Assembly: GCF_003002915.1 (NCBI RefSeq)
Contig: NZ_PVTG01000012.1
Location: 1-64,000 of the forward strand
Direction of reading: 5' to 3'
Length of the DNA: 64,000 bases
Source: Geodermatophilus tzadiensis
GTDB lineage: Bacteria > Actinomycetota > Actinomycetes > Mycobacteriales > Geodermatophilaceae
Within the stretch, counting starts at the first letter, position 1; every line of letters starts with the position of its first letter. Below, piece after piece: positions 33,349 to 41,740 of the stretch. Below the pieces are notes generated by a model, which saw only the letters and a program-made list of their open reading frames with translations, had not been told where the DNA came from and made no database searches. The translations under genes and the position numbers were made by a program.

Positions 33349-34677
33349 ATGACGAACGTGGCCACCACGGTGATCCAGTACATCCTCGGCCTGCTCCGCG
33401 ACCCCGAGGCGGCCGAGGCGTACGCGGCCGACCCGGTCGGTGCGCTCGCCGCCGCGGGAGTCGACGCCGAGCCGGCCGAGGTCGACGACCTGATGCCGAT
33501 GGTCGCCGGGTACGCGCCGGTGAGCTGGGGCGGCTCGGGCAGCGGCGGGGGTGGGCACGACGGGGGCGGGCACGGCTCCGGCGACGGCGGCTACGGCCAC
33601 CCGCACGCGGTGCACCACGGCGCCGGCCGCTGCGACGACGACGAGCCCGGCGGCGGGACCACCCAGCCCGTCGCCCAGACGCCCCACCACCACGACGACC
33701 ACGACCACGACTGGCCGACCCGTCACGACTCCGACCACCACGGCGGCGGCCACGGCGGCGGCGCCCCCGCACCCGTCGCGGCCGGCGGCGAGACGGTGGT
33801 GATCACCCACCTGCACAACGTCTCCTACAGCCACACCGACGTGGACGTGCAGATAGACGCCTCGCACAGCATCTGGGTCAGCGGCGACGCGACCGCGATC
33901 TGGGGCGACGACAACGTCGTCCTCGACGGCACCGGCGTGATCGCCGGCGACGACGTCGAGGACGTCACCGTCGACGCGAGCACCGACAACTCCGTGGACG
34001 TCGAGCTCGACGACGTGGGCAACGACTCCTCCGACCACTCGGTCAACGACTCGTTCAACCCCGTCGTCCGGGACAACGTCGTCACCTCCGGCGACGACAG
34101 CCCGGTCGTCCAGGACTCCGTGGGCGTCGAGACCGGCGACGGCAGCGTCGTCGGCGGCGACCAGGTCGGCAGCGAGAACGAGGGCGACACCACCGTCGCC
34201 GACCGCGGCGGCCAGGTGGGCGACACCACCACCGACGCCTCCGACCACTCCGTCGACAACTCCGTGAACGGCTCGTTCAACGGCAACGACCTCTCCCAGG
34301 ACAACGACGGCATCGACGACTCCGGCAACGGCTCGTTCAACGGCAACGACCTGTCCGACGACGACGGGATCGACGACTCGGGCAACGGGTCGTTCAACGG
34401 CAACGACCTGTCGGACAACTCCGGCCAGGACAACTCCGTGGACAACTCCACGGACGACTCCGTGGACACCACGATCACCGACTCCTTCGACGACAACGAC
34501 CTGTCCGACGACGACGGCGTCGACGACTCGGGCAACGGGTCGCTCAACGGCAACGACCTCTCCGACGACGACGGGATCGACGACTCGCTCAACGCCAACG
34601 ACCTGTCCGACGACGACGGGGTCGACGTCGACGAGACCGTCACGGTGGGCGGCGGCTGGGGCGAGGCGCCGCACTGA
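33349..34677 (+). CDS. iniB: IniB-like protein with His-rich and acidic repeat regions
   Basis: 442-residue protein. Residues 1 to about 60 match the IniB N-terminal domain (VIQYILGLLRDPEAAEAYAA, then DPVGALAAAGVDAEPAEVDDL). Next is a Gly/His-rich segment (about 62-145) with clusters such as HHHDDHDHDW, apt for metal binding. The remainder is very acidic and Ser/Asn/Asp/Val-rich, ending in about five copies of a 19-20-residue unit with core NGSFNGNDLSDDDGIDDSG. There is no signal peptide or membrane helix. ATG 33349 has GGAGGA six bases upstream. In mycobacteria iniB is strongly induced by cell-wall inhibitors; its function is unknown. It leads an operon with two dynamin-like genes. Confidence 0.85.
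   Translation: MTNVATTVIQYILGLLRDPEAAEAYAADPVGALAAAGVDAEPAEVDDLMPMVAGYAPVSWGGSGSGGGGHDGGGHGSGDGGYGHPHAVHHGAGRCDDDEPGGGTTQPVAQTPHHHDDHDHDWPTRHDSDHHGGGHGGGAPAPVAAGGETVVITHLHNVSYSHTDVDVQIDASHSIWVSGDATAIWGDDNVVLDGTGVIAGDDVEDVTVDASTDNSVDVELDDVGNDSSDHSVNDSFNPVVRDNVVTSGDDSPVVQDSVGVETGDGSVVGGDQVGSENEGDTTVADRGGQVGDTTTDASDHSVDNSVNGSFNGNDLSQDNDGIDDSGNGSFNGNDLSDDDGIDDSGNGSFNGNDLSDNSGQDNSVDNSTDDSVDTTITDSFDDNDLSDDDGVDDSGNGSLNGNDLSDDDGIDDSLNANDLSDDDGVDVDETVTVGGGWGEAPH
34249..34653 (+). repeat. In-frame tandem repeats within iniB
   Basis: Units beginning AACGGCTCGTTCAAC or close variants start at 34267, 34327, 34384 and 34534, with a shortened last unit near 34590. Their spacing is 60 and 57 bp, apart from one longer unit. 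They encode Asn/Gly/Asp/Ser repeats. Copy-number variation between strains is likely because the DNA identity between units is high. Confidence 0.75.
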
Positions 34678-34762
34678 TCCGCCCACCCGGGTCCGGTCCC
34701 GGCGTCCCCCGCGGACGCCGGGACCGGGCAGTGGTAGGCACGACCGGACCGAGGAGGTGGCG

Positions 34763-36610
34763 GTGCTCACACCGGAGCAGCTCGTGGACCGGGCACTCGC
34801 GCTCGCCGAGGAGTGCGAGCGACCCGACCTGCACCGCCGGCTCACCCTGGTGCGCCGCCGCCACGCGGCCCCCAGCGTGCGGGTCCTGGTGGTCGGCGAG
34901 CCCAAGCAGGGCAAGAGCTCGCTGGTCAACGCCCTGGCCGGCGCCCCGGTCTGCCCGGTGGCCGACGACGTCGCGACCGTCGTCCCGACCGTCGTGCGGG
35001 CCGGTGACGCCCCCCGGGCCGCGCTGGTGCGGCCGGTCGGCCCCGGCCCGACGGGCAGCGGGGACGACGAGGCCGTCGAGCGGGTGCCGGTGCCGGTCGA
35101 GACCGTCGCCGCCCGCACCTCCGGTCCCGGGGCCGAGCGGCTCGTGCGGGCCGAGGTCGAGCTGCCGCGCAAGCTCCTCGAGGGCGGGCTGGAGCTGGTC
35201 GACACCGCCGGGGTCGGCGGGCTCGGCGTGGCGCACTCGCTGACCACCGTGGACCTGCTGCCCACCGCCGACGCCGTGCTGCTGGTCTCCGACGCCAGCC
35301 AGGAGTTCACCGTGCCGGAGATGGCCGTCCTCGAGCACGCCGCGGCGCTGTGCCCGACCGTCGTCTGCGTCCTGACCAAGACCGACGCCTGCCCCGACTG
35401 GCGGCAGGTCGCCGACCTCGACCGCGCCCACCTCCAGCGGCGCGGCCACGACGTGCCGCTGTTCGCCGTCTCCTCGACCCTGGCCCTGCTCGCCCTGCAG
35501 CACCGCGACCGCGAGCTGCACGAGGAGTCGGGCATCGGCGCCCTCGTCACCCACCTGCGCGAGCAGGTGGCCGGCCGGGCCGCGACGCTGGCCCGCCGCT
35601 CACTGGTGCACGACCTCACCGCCGTCACCGGGCACCTGGCCCTGGCCACCCGGAGCGAGCTGCAGACCCTGGAGGACCCCTCGTCCCGGGAGGCGCTGCT
35701 CGAGCAGCTGGAGGAGGCCCGGGCCGCCGTCGACGAGCAGCGCCGCCGCTCCTCGCGGTGGCAGCAGGTGCTCGCCGACGGCGTCACCGACCTGGTGGCC
35801 GACATCGACCACGACCTGCGCGACCGCTCGCGGGTGGTGGTGCGCGAGGCCGAGGAGGTCATCACCGCCCGCGACCCCGGGCCGGCCTGGCCGGAGATCA
35901 CCGAGTGGCTCGACCGGCGGGTGGCCGCCGCGGTGGCCGACAGCTACGTGTGGGCCGAGCAGCGCTCGCAGTGGCTGGCCGAGCGGGTCGTGGAGCAGTT
36001 CGCCCGGGACGGCGGGGTCGCCACCCCGGCGCTGCGGGTGGGCGCCGCGGCGGAGGCCCTCGACGCCCTCGTCGAGGTGCCCGACATCGACCCGGGGGAC
36101 ACCACCCTGCGCGAGCGCGTGCTCATCGGACTGCGCGGCTCCTACACCGGCGTGCTGATGACCGGCCTGGTCACCAGCCTGGCCGGGCTGGCGATCATCA
36201 ACCCCTTCTCCCTGGCCGCCGGCGTCCTGCTCGGCCGCAAGGCGTACAACGACGACGCCCGGCAGCGCCGCCAGCGGCGGGAGTCCGAGGCGCGCACCGT
36301 GGTCCGCCGGCACCTCGACGAGGTGGTCTTCCAGGTGGGCAAGCACCTCAAGGACCGGCTGCGCACGGTGCAGCGCACGCTGCGCGACCTGATCACCGAC
36401 ACCACCGACGAGACGGCCCGCTCCCTCGCCGACGCCGTGCGGGCGGCGCAGCGCTCGACCAAGGAGGCCACCGCCGGGCAGGACGCCCGCGTGCGGGTCC
36501 TGCGGGCCCGCCTCGACCGGATCGACCGGCTGGCCGCCGACGTGCGCCGGCTCGACCGCGCCCCGGCCGCCGCCCCCGCCGCCGTGCCCGGCCCGGTGCC
36601 TGCCCGGTGA
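34763..36610 (+). CDS. iniA: IniA-like bacterial dynamin-family GTPase
   Basis: 615-residue GTPase. The G domain has P-loop VVGEPKQGKSSLVNAL, switch Thr region ATVVPTVV, DTAGVGG (G3) and TKTD (G4). A long helical stalk with coiled-coil (EALLEQLEEARAAVDEQRRR) follows. A hydrophobic hairpin (about 460-490, GVLMTGLVTSLAGLAIINPF) probably acts as the membrane paddle. Mycobacterial IniA is a dynamin-like protein that deforms membranes. GTG 34763 is five bases after GAGGAGG; an earlier GTG at 34757 overlaps that site. The stop overlaps iniC (GTGA). Confidence 0.88.
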   Translation: MLTPEQLVDRALALAEECERPDLHRRLTLVRRRHAAPSVRVLVVGEPKQGKSSLVNALAGAPVCPVADDVATVVPTVVRAGDAPRAALVRPVGPGPTGSGDDEAVERVPVPVETVAARTSGPGAERLVRAEVELPRKLLEGGLELVDTAGVGGLGVAHSLTTVDLLPTADAVLLVSDASQEFTVPEMAVLEHAAALCPTVVCVLTKTDACPDWRQVADLDRAHLQRRGHDVPLFAVSSTLALLALQHRDRELHEESGIGALVTHLREQVAGRAATLARRSLVHDLTAVTGHLALATRSELQTLEDPSSREALLEQLEEARAAVDEQRRRSSRWQQVLADGVTDLVADIDHDLRDRSRVVVREAEEVITARDPGPAWPEITEWLDRRVAAAVADSYVWAEQRSQWLAERVVEQFARDGGVATPALRVGAAAEALDALVEVPDIDPGDTTLRERVLIGLRGSYTGVLMTGLVTSLAGLAIINPFSLAAGVLLGRKAYNDDARQRRQRRESEARTVVRRHLDEVVFQVGKHLKDRLRTVQRTLRDLITDTTDETARSLADAVRAAQRSTKEATAGQDARVRVLRARLDRIDRLAADVRRLDRAPAAAPAAVPGPVPAR

Positions 36611-38241
36611 CGGCTCCGGGGGGTCCGGCCGCCGACGACGTCCGAGGGCTGCTCGACGACGCGCTGGCCCGCTGGGCGGACGTGCCGCCCGCGGCGCAGC
36701 GGCTGGCCGCCGCCCGGCGCCGGCTCGACGAGCCGCTGCGCGTGGCGATCGTCGGGCGGGTCAAGGCGGGCAAGTCCACGCTGCTCAACGCCCTCGTCGG
36801 CGCCCGGGTCGCACCCACCGACGCCGGGGAGTGCACGCGGGTGGTGACCGAGTACCGGCACGGCGACACGCCGCGCGTCGTCCTCACCGGCACCGACGGG
36901 GCGGTCCGGGACCTGCCGGTGCGCCGGGCCGGCGGCGGGCTGCGGCTGGAGCTGGCCGGCACCCCGCCGGAGGAGGTGGCGCGGCTGGTGGTCGACTGGC
37001 CGTCGGCCGACCTGCTGGCCGCCACGCTGGTCGACACCCCCGGCACCGGGTCGCTGTCGGCCGGCACCAGCGACCGCACGCACGCCTTCCTGGGCGACGA
37101 CGCGGGCCTGGCCGGCGCCGACGCGGTCGTCCACCTGACCCGCCAGCCGCAGCCCGACGACCTGGCGGTGCTGCGCACCTTCCAGGCGGCCACCGGCGCC
37201 GCCGGCACGCTGACCTCGACGATCACCGTGCTCTCGCGGGCCGACGAGGTGGGCGCCGGGCGGCCCGACGCGATGCACGCGGCCGAGGAGGTGGCCCGCC
37301 GGATGTCGGCCGACCCGCAGCTGCGGGCGGTGAGCTCGGCGGTGGTGCCGGTGGCCGGGAAGGTGGCGCTGGCCGGCCGCACCCTGCGGCAGGGGGACCA
37401 CCTCGCGCTGCGCACCCTGGCCACCGCCGACCCGGCCACGGTGACCGGCATGCTGCTCACCGCCGACCGGTTCTGCCGGCCCGACACCCCGGTGGCGCTC
37501 GCACCCGACGTCCGGGCGGCGCTGCTGGACCGGCTGGGTCTGTTCGGCGTGCGGCTGTCGGTGGCGCTGGTGCGGGCCGGCGTGGGGGACGCGGTCGCGC
37601 TGGCCGACGAGCTGCTGCGCCTCAGCGGCCTGGCCGAGCTGCAGCGGCTGCTCGCCGTGCAGTTCACCGCCCGCGGTGGGCCGGTGCGCACGGCGGCGGC
37701 GCTGCGGCTGCTGGAGAGCGTGCTGGCCGAGCACCCGGTGTCCGGCGCGGACGCCGTCCGGGCCGAGGTCGAGCGCATCCGGCTGGCGTCCGACGACCTC
37801 GCCGAGCTCGCGCTGCTGGCCCGCACCCGGTCGCCGTCCGGGCCGCTGCCGCCGGCGCTGCGGGCCGAGGGGGAGCGGCTGCTCGGAGCCTCCGGCACCG
37901 GTCCCGCGGCGCGGCTGGGGCTGCCCGCGGACACCCCGGTGGCCTCGCTGCGCGGCGCGGCCGGGCTGGCGCTGCGGCGCTGGCGCGAGGTGGCCGCCGA
38001 CCCGCTCGCCGACCGCGCGACCGCGGACGCCGCCGAGATCGTCGTCCGGTCCTGCGAGGGGGTGCTGGCCGCCCTCGACGGGGACTCAGCGGGCGCGGTA
38101 CCAGGCCCGGGCGGAGCGGAGGAACAGCGGGACGGGCACCAGGAGCAGGCAACCGGCCGCCACCACGAGCGCCACGCGGTCGAGGTCGGCGTCCCCCGCG
38201 ACGGTGCTCTGCGCGACGTCGAGGGCCAGCAGGGTCGGTAG
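36607..38241 (+). CDS. iniC: IniC-like dynamin-family GTPase
   Basis: About 544 residues. The G domain has P-loop IVGRVKAGKSTLLNAL, a switch Thr in ECTRVVTEY, DTPGTGS (G3) and VLSRADE (G4). The helical C-terminal part lacks a clear membrane hairpin, as in mycobacterial IniC, so it may act with IniA. The start overlaps iniA by four bases. The last 52 codons overlap a convergent membrane-protein gene by 156 bp, and their composition (EEQRDGHQEQ and after) looks unlike the rest, so this tail may be a product of a lost stop codon. Confidence 0.85.
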   Translation: MTAPGGPAADDVRGLLDDALARWADVPPAAQRLAAARRRLDEPLRVAIVGRVKAGKSTLLNALVGARVAPTDAGECTRVVTEYRHGDTPRVVLTGTDGAVRDLPVRRAGGGLRLELAGTPPEEVARLVVDWPSADLLAATLVDTPGTGSLSAGTSDRTHAFLGDDAGLAGADAVVHLTRQPQPDDLAVLRTFQAATGAAGTLTSTITVLSRADEVGAGRPDAMHAAEEVARRMSADPQLRAVSSAVVPVAGKVALAGRTLRQGDHLALRTLATADPATVTGMLLTADRFCRPDTPVALAPDVRAALLDRLGLFGVRLSVALVRAGVGDAVALADELLRLSGLAELQRLLAVQFTARGGPVRTAAALRLLESVLAEHPVSGADAVRAEVERIRLASDDLAELALLARTRSPSGPLPPALRAEGERLLGASGTGPAARLGLPADTPVASLRGAAGLALRRWREVAADPLADRATADAAEIVVRSCEGVLAALDGDSAGAVPGPGGAEEQRDGHQEQATGRHHERHAVEVGVPRDGALRDVEGQQGR

Positions 38242-38706
38242 CAGGACCACCAGCAGCAGCCACCGCGCCCAGGACCGGCGGCGCACCGCGAGCGCCGCCG
38301 CGCCCGCGGTCAGGGCGACCCCGAGCCCGACGGCGCCGACCACGAGCGCGACGGTGACGGCGACGGCGTCGGCGACCTCCGCGGCCGTCGCTGCCGGGTC
38401 GCCCGAGGAGGCGGTCGCGGTCAGCCGCGCGTCGAGGGCCTCCCGGTCGAGCAGCGCGGCCAGCAGCCCGAGCACGGCCGCCAGCGCGCCCGCCCAGCAG
38501 AGCAGGGCCGCGACGCGGACGGCGCGCGGCCGGCAGGGCACCGGCGGCGGGCCGGGCGGCGCGACGTCGCTGGTGACCGGTGGCCGCGGCGGGACGGCGC
38601 GCTGCCGCGGGTCCGTGACCGGCCGGCGGGGCAGCGGCTGCTCCGCGGCCGGCCGGTGCGGGGCCGGCGTCGCCTCCGCCGTCCCGCCGCTGCGTGCTCC
38701 GTCCAC
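38086..38706 (-). CDS. Membrane protein of unknown function
   Basis: 206 residues with an N-terminal Pro/Arg-rich cytoplasmic region (about 1-65) and four hydrophobic helices: VAALLCWAGALAAVLGLLAAL, AVAVTVALVVGAVGLGVALT, WLLLVVLLPTLLALDV and VALVVAAGCLLLVPVPLFL. GTG 38706 has GGAGGGGG upstream. Its 3' end overlaps iniC on the other strand. I do not recognise a family. Confidence 0.7.
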   Translation of the reverse strand: MDGARSGGTAEATPAPHRPAAEQPLPRRPVTDPRQRAVPPRPPVTSDVAPPGPPPVPCRPRAVRVAALLCWAGALAAVLGLLAALLDREALDARLTATASSGDPAATAAEVADAVAVTVALVVGAVGLGVALTAGAAALAVRRRSWARWLLLVVLLPTLLALDVAQSTVAGDADLDRVALVVAAGCLLLVPVPLFLRSARAWYRAR

Positions 38707-38840
38707 GGTGTCCCCCTCCTCGCCGGTCAGCGGAGGCTGCCACCGCGGGTCGCCCGGCCCCGGCGCGCCCCGCCCGGTGGGCCCGGCGCCGTCACGGGGG
38801 ACCGCTCGTGTCGGCACGGCCGGCAGCCCGGGGCTCGCGC

Positions 38841-39617
38841 TCAGTGACCGGTGAACCGCGCAGCGCGCTTGGCGAGGAACGCCTCGACCGCCTCGGCGTG
38901 GTCGGCGGTCCGGCCCAGCTCGTTCTGCAGCCGCGCCTCCAGGGCGAGGGTGTCCTCGAGGCCGTCGGTGGCCGCCGTGGCCAGCACCGTCTTCACCGCG
39001 CGGTAGGCCGCGGTCGGGCCCGAGGCCAGCCGCTCGGCCAGGGCGCGGGCCTCGGCCGCCACCTCCGCGGCGTCCACCACCCGGTGCACCAGGCCCCACT
39101 GCAGCGCGGTCTCGGCCGGGAACGGGTCGGGCAGCAGGAGCAGCTCGGTGGCCCGGGCGACGCCGACGCTGTGCACCAGGCGGGCGGCCAGCGCCGAGTC
39201 GCTGGACAGGCCGATGCCGGTGAACGCCGTGGTGAACTTCGCGCCTGCGGCGGCCACCCGCAGGTCGCCGGCCAGGGCCAGCCCGAGGCCGGCGCCGGCG
39301 CACGCGCCGTTGATGCCGACGACCACCGGCACCCGCAGGGCCGACAGCGCCAGGACCAGCGGGTTGTACTCGCCCTCCACCACCGACAGGGAGTGCTCGG
39401 CGTCCCCGCGCAGCGACTCGACGTGCTCGGCGAGGTCCTGGCCGACGCAGAACGCGCGGCCGGTGCCGGTGAGCAGCAGGGCGCGCACCGACCCGTCGTC
39501 GGCCACCCCGCGCACCACCTCGAGCAGCTCGCGCCGCATCGCGCTGGTCAGTCCCGCCTGCAGCAGCGTGATGGTCGCGACGCCGTCGGCGTCCTCGCGC
39601 GTCACCGATTCGGGCAT
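38841..39617 (-). CDS. Enoyl-CoA hydratase/isomerase family protein
   Basis: 258-residue crotonase-fold enzyme. The oxyanion-hole blocks are LTGTGRAFCVGQDLAEH and VGINGACAGAGLGLALAGDLR. The active-site helix region is FTTAFTGIGLSSDSA. The conserved catalytic Glu positions of true hydratases (E144/E164 in rat) appear replaced, with Asp in SSDSA and neighbouring residues that resemble PaaG/PaaB-type isomerases or hydratases of phenylacetate breakdown. ATG 39617 has GGAGGGG upstream. The exact reaction is open. Confidence 0.88.
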   Translation of the reverse strand: MPESVTREDADGVATITLLQAGLTSAMRRELLEVVRGVADDGSVRALLLTGTGRAFCVGQDLAEHVESLRGDAEHSLSVVEGEYNPLVLALSALRVPVVVGINGACAGAGLGLALAGDLRVAAAGAKFTTAFTGIGLSSDSALAARLVHSVGVARATELLLLPDPFPAETALQWGLVHRVVDAAEVAAEARALAERLASGPTAAYRAVKTVLATAATDGLEDTLALEARLQNELGRTADHAEAVEAFLAKRAARFTGH

Positions 39618-39640
39618 CGTCGCCCCTCCTGGTCCCTCGT

Positions 39641-39668
39641 CGTCGTCCGTCGTCCGTCGTCCGTCGTC
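39641..39668. repeat. Four tandem copies of a 7-bp unit CGTCGTC
   Basis: Perfect copies at 39641-39647, 39648-39654, 39655-39661 and 39662-39668, upstream of the echA-like gene and within the 340-bp gap 39618-39957. This is likely a slippage-prone minisatellite. Confidence 0.75.
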
Positions 39669-39735
39669 CGCTGCCGTCCTACCGCACCGCAGCGCGTCCT
39701 ACCGGACGGTGGGACGTCGGGTGGGACGCGCCGGG

Positions 39736-39750
39736 ATCAGGTCACCTGAT
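39736..39750. promoter_or_regulatory. 15-bp perfect dyad ATCAGGTCACCTGAT
   Basis: ATCAGGT and ACCTGAT are inverted around a central C, midway in the gap between the divergent enoyl-CoA hydratase and kinase genes. No regulator gene is adjacent. The rest of the gap contains the 7-bp minisatellite and an imperfect GGACAC/GTGTCC stem at 39841-39864 near the kinase start. Confidence 0.5.
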
Positions 39751-39957
39751 CATCGCCACCCCCGCGTCCCACGGCTGCCGAACCCGCCGTTCACCCGGTC
39801 GATGCCGAGCCGTGACGCGTGAGACGTACCGGAACGGGTGGGACACCTGGGATGATGTGTGTCCTGGGACGGCGCGGGCATCTCCTGGCCAGGGGAGCGG
39901 CGCCGGACCAGGTGGAACGGCGCCGAGCCGAGGGCCGGCAGGAAACGGAGAGCTCCC

Positions 39958-41658
39958 GTGGTGGAACCGGGTCGCCGCATGGTCGGTGACCGCTACGAGC
40001 TCTCCGGTCTCATCGCCTCCGGTGGCATGGGCCAGGTCTGGCGGGCCACCGACCTGTTGCTGCACCGTCCCGTCGCGGTCAAGGTGCTGCGCAGCGAGTA
40101 CACCGGCGACCCCACCTTCCTCGCCCGCTTCCGCGCCGAGGCCCAGCACGCCGCCGCGCTCAGCCACCCGAACATCGCCGCCGTCTACGACTACGGCGAG
40201 ACCGAGGCCGCCGACACCGGCGAGCAGCTGGCCTACCTGGTGATGGAGCTGGTCGAGGGCCAGCCGCTGTCGACGCTGCTGCGGCAGGAGGGGTCGCTGG
40301 ACACCGCCACCACCCTGTCGGTGCTCGGGCAGACCGCCGCCGCGCTCGCCGAGGCCCACCGCGCCGGCCTGGTGCACCGCGACGTCAAGCCCGGCAACAT
40401 CCTCGTCCGGCCCGACGGCAGCGTGAAGATCACCGACTTCGGCATCGCCTGGTCGGCCGGCAGCGTGCCGCTCACCCAGACCGGGCAGGTCATCGGCACG
40501 CCGCAGTACCTCTCGCCGGAGCAGGCCGAGGGCCACCTGGCCACCCCGGCCAGCGACGTCTACGCCCTCGGCCTGGTCGGCTACGAGTGCCTGACCGGCC
40601 ACCCGGCCTTCGACGGCGACAACGCGATCACCATCGCGCTCAAGCAGCTGCGCTCCGACCCCGAGCCGCTGCCCGACACGCTGCCCGGCGACGTCCGCAC
40701 GCTCATCCGGCGCGCGCTGGCCAAGGACCCGGCCGCCCGGATGGCCGACGGTGCCGCCTTCGTGGCCGCGGTCGAGGACGCCCGTGCCGGCCGGCTGCCC
40801 GCCGACTTCGCCGCGCCGGCGGCCGCCGCGGTCCCGGCGGGCGTCGCCGTGCCCTCCCCGGCGTCCGCCGTCGACCCCGGACCGCCGACCCAGGCCACGC
40901 CCGCCCCCGCCGGGGCGCCGCGGCGCGGCGGCCCGCCGCCGTCACGCCACCGGGCCGCCGCCGTGCTGGTGCCGCTGATCGCGCTGCTGCTCGGCGCGGG
41001 CCTCGCCGCCGTCGTGTTCACCGCCCTCGACGACGGCACCGTGCCGCCGCCGGTCGTCGCCGCGCAGACCCGCGACGAGGAGGAGGGCGTGGTCCTGGAG
41101 GCCGGCGACTACGTCGGCCGTCCGGTCGACGACGTCGCCACCCAGCTGTCCGCGTTGGGCCTGGGCGTGGAGCGCCACCAGCAGGTGACCGACTCCGCCG
41201 TCCCCGGCCTGGTGGTCGGCATCTCGCCCGCCGGCGTGTCGCTCGAGCCCGGCGACGACGTCGTCGTCACCTACGCGGTCGCGCCGGCGAGCCGCGACAC
41301 GGGCACCCGGGACCGCGACGACGACCGGGGTGAGGTCTCCTCGGTGACCGGCGGCGGGGCACCCCTGCCCGACCCCGAGCCGCTGCCCGCCGCGCCCGAC
41401 ACCGCGGCCGGCACCACCGCGCCGGCGTCCCCGGTGACGTCGTCGCCGGTGCCGACCACCACCCCGACCCCGTCGCCGTCCCCGACTCCGTCCCCGGACA
41501 CGGAGCCGGACCCGGATCCCACCGGGACGCCGAGCGAGACGGCCACCTCCGACGTGCCGACGACGCCGGCCGGCCCGTCACCGACCACGCCGTCGGCGAG
41601 CTGGACGCGGCCGGCGTCCCCGAGCCCGACGTCGGCCGCGGGGCCCACGGCTCCCTGA
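39958..41658 (+). CDS. Membrane Ser/Thr protein kinase with one PASTA domain
   Basis: 566-residue kinase. The catalytic domain (about residues 10-270) has ASGGMGQVW, VAVKVL, HRDVKPGNIL, DFG and GTPQYLSPEQ. One membrane helix (about 332-356) is followed by a single PASTA domain (about 382-442) and a long Pro/Thr/Ser tail that may span the wall. GTG 39958 was chosen because GGAGAG lies five bases upstream; an in-frame GTG at 39859 adds residues of low coding character. It is similar to the kinase that follows, and the two look like a tandem duplication. Confidence 0.92.
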   Translation: MVEPGRRMVGDRYELSGLIASGGMGQVWRATDLLLHRPVAVKVLRSEYTGDPTFLARFRAEAQHAAALSHPNIAAVYDYGETEAADTGEQLAYLVMELVEGQPLSTLLRQEGSLDTATTLSVLGQTAAALAEAHRAGLVHRDVKPGNILVRPDGSVKITDFGIAWSAGSVPLTQTGQVIGTPQYLSPEQAEGHLATPASDVYALGLVGYECLTGHPAFDGDNAITIALKQLRSDPEPLPDTLPGDVRTLIRRALAKDPAARMADGAAFVAAVEDARAGRLPADFAAPAAAAVPAGVAVPSPASAVDPGPPTQATPAPAGAPRRGGPPPSRHRAAAVLVPLIALLLGAGLAAVVFTALDDGTVPPPVVAAQTRDEEEGVVLEAGDYVGRPVDDVATQLSALGLGVERHQQVTDSAVPGLVVGISPAGVSLEPGDDVVVTYAVAPASRDTGTRDRDDDRGEVSSVTGGGAPLPDPEPLPAAPDTAAGTTAPASPVTSSPVPTTTPTPSPSPTPSPDTEPDPDPTGTPSETATSDVPTTPAGPSPTTPSASWTRPASPSPTSAAGPTAP

Positions 41659-41740
41659 CCCGTCCGCGGGGCCACCCGGTGCGCTGCGCGCCGCGGTGGG
41701 GGATCGTGGGGCACCGCCGCCGAGGGGGGAGGGGGAGCCC

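Noticed and set aside
34249-34653. CRISPR-like regularly spaced repeats
   Set aside because: The units are in frame, contiguous within iniB and encode a coherent peptide repeat; there are no unique spacers and no cas genes.
39859-39957. Earlier GTG start for the first single-PASTA kinase
   Set aside because: It has no ribosome site and adds 33 residues of Arg/Gly-rich sequence; the GTG at 39958 has GGAGAG at good spacing.
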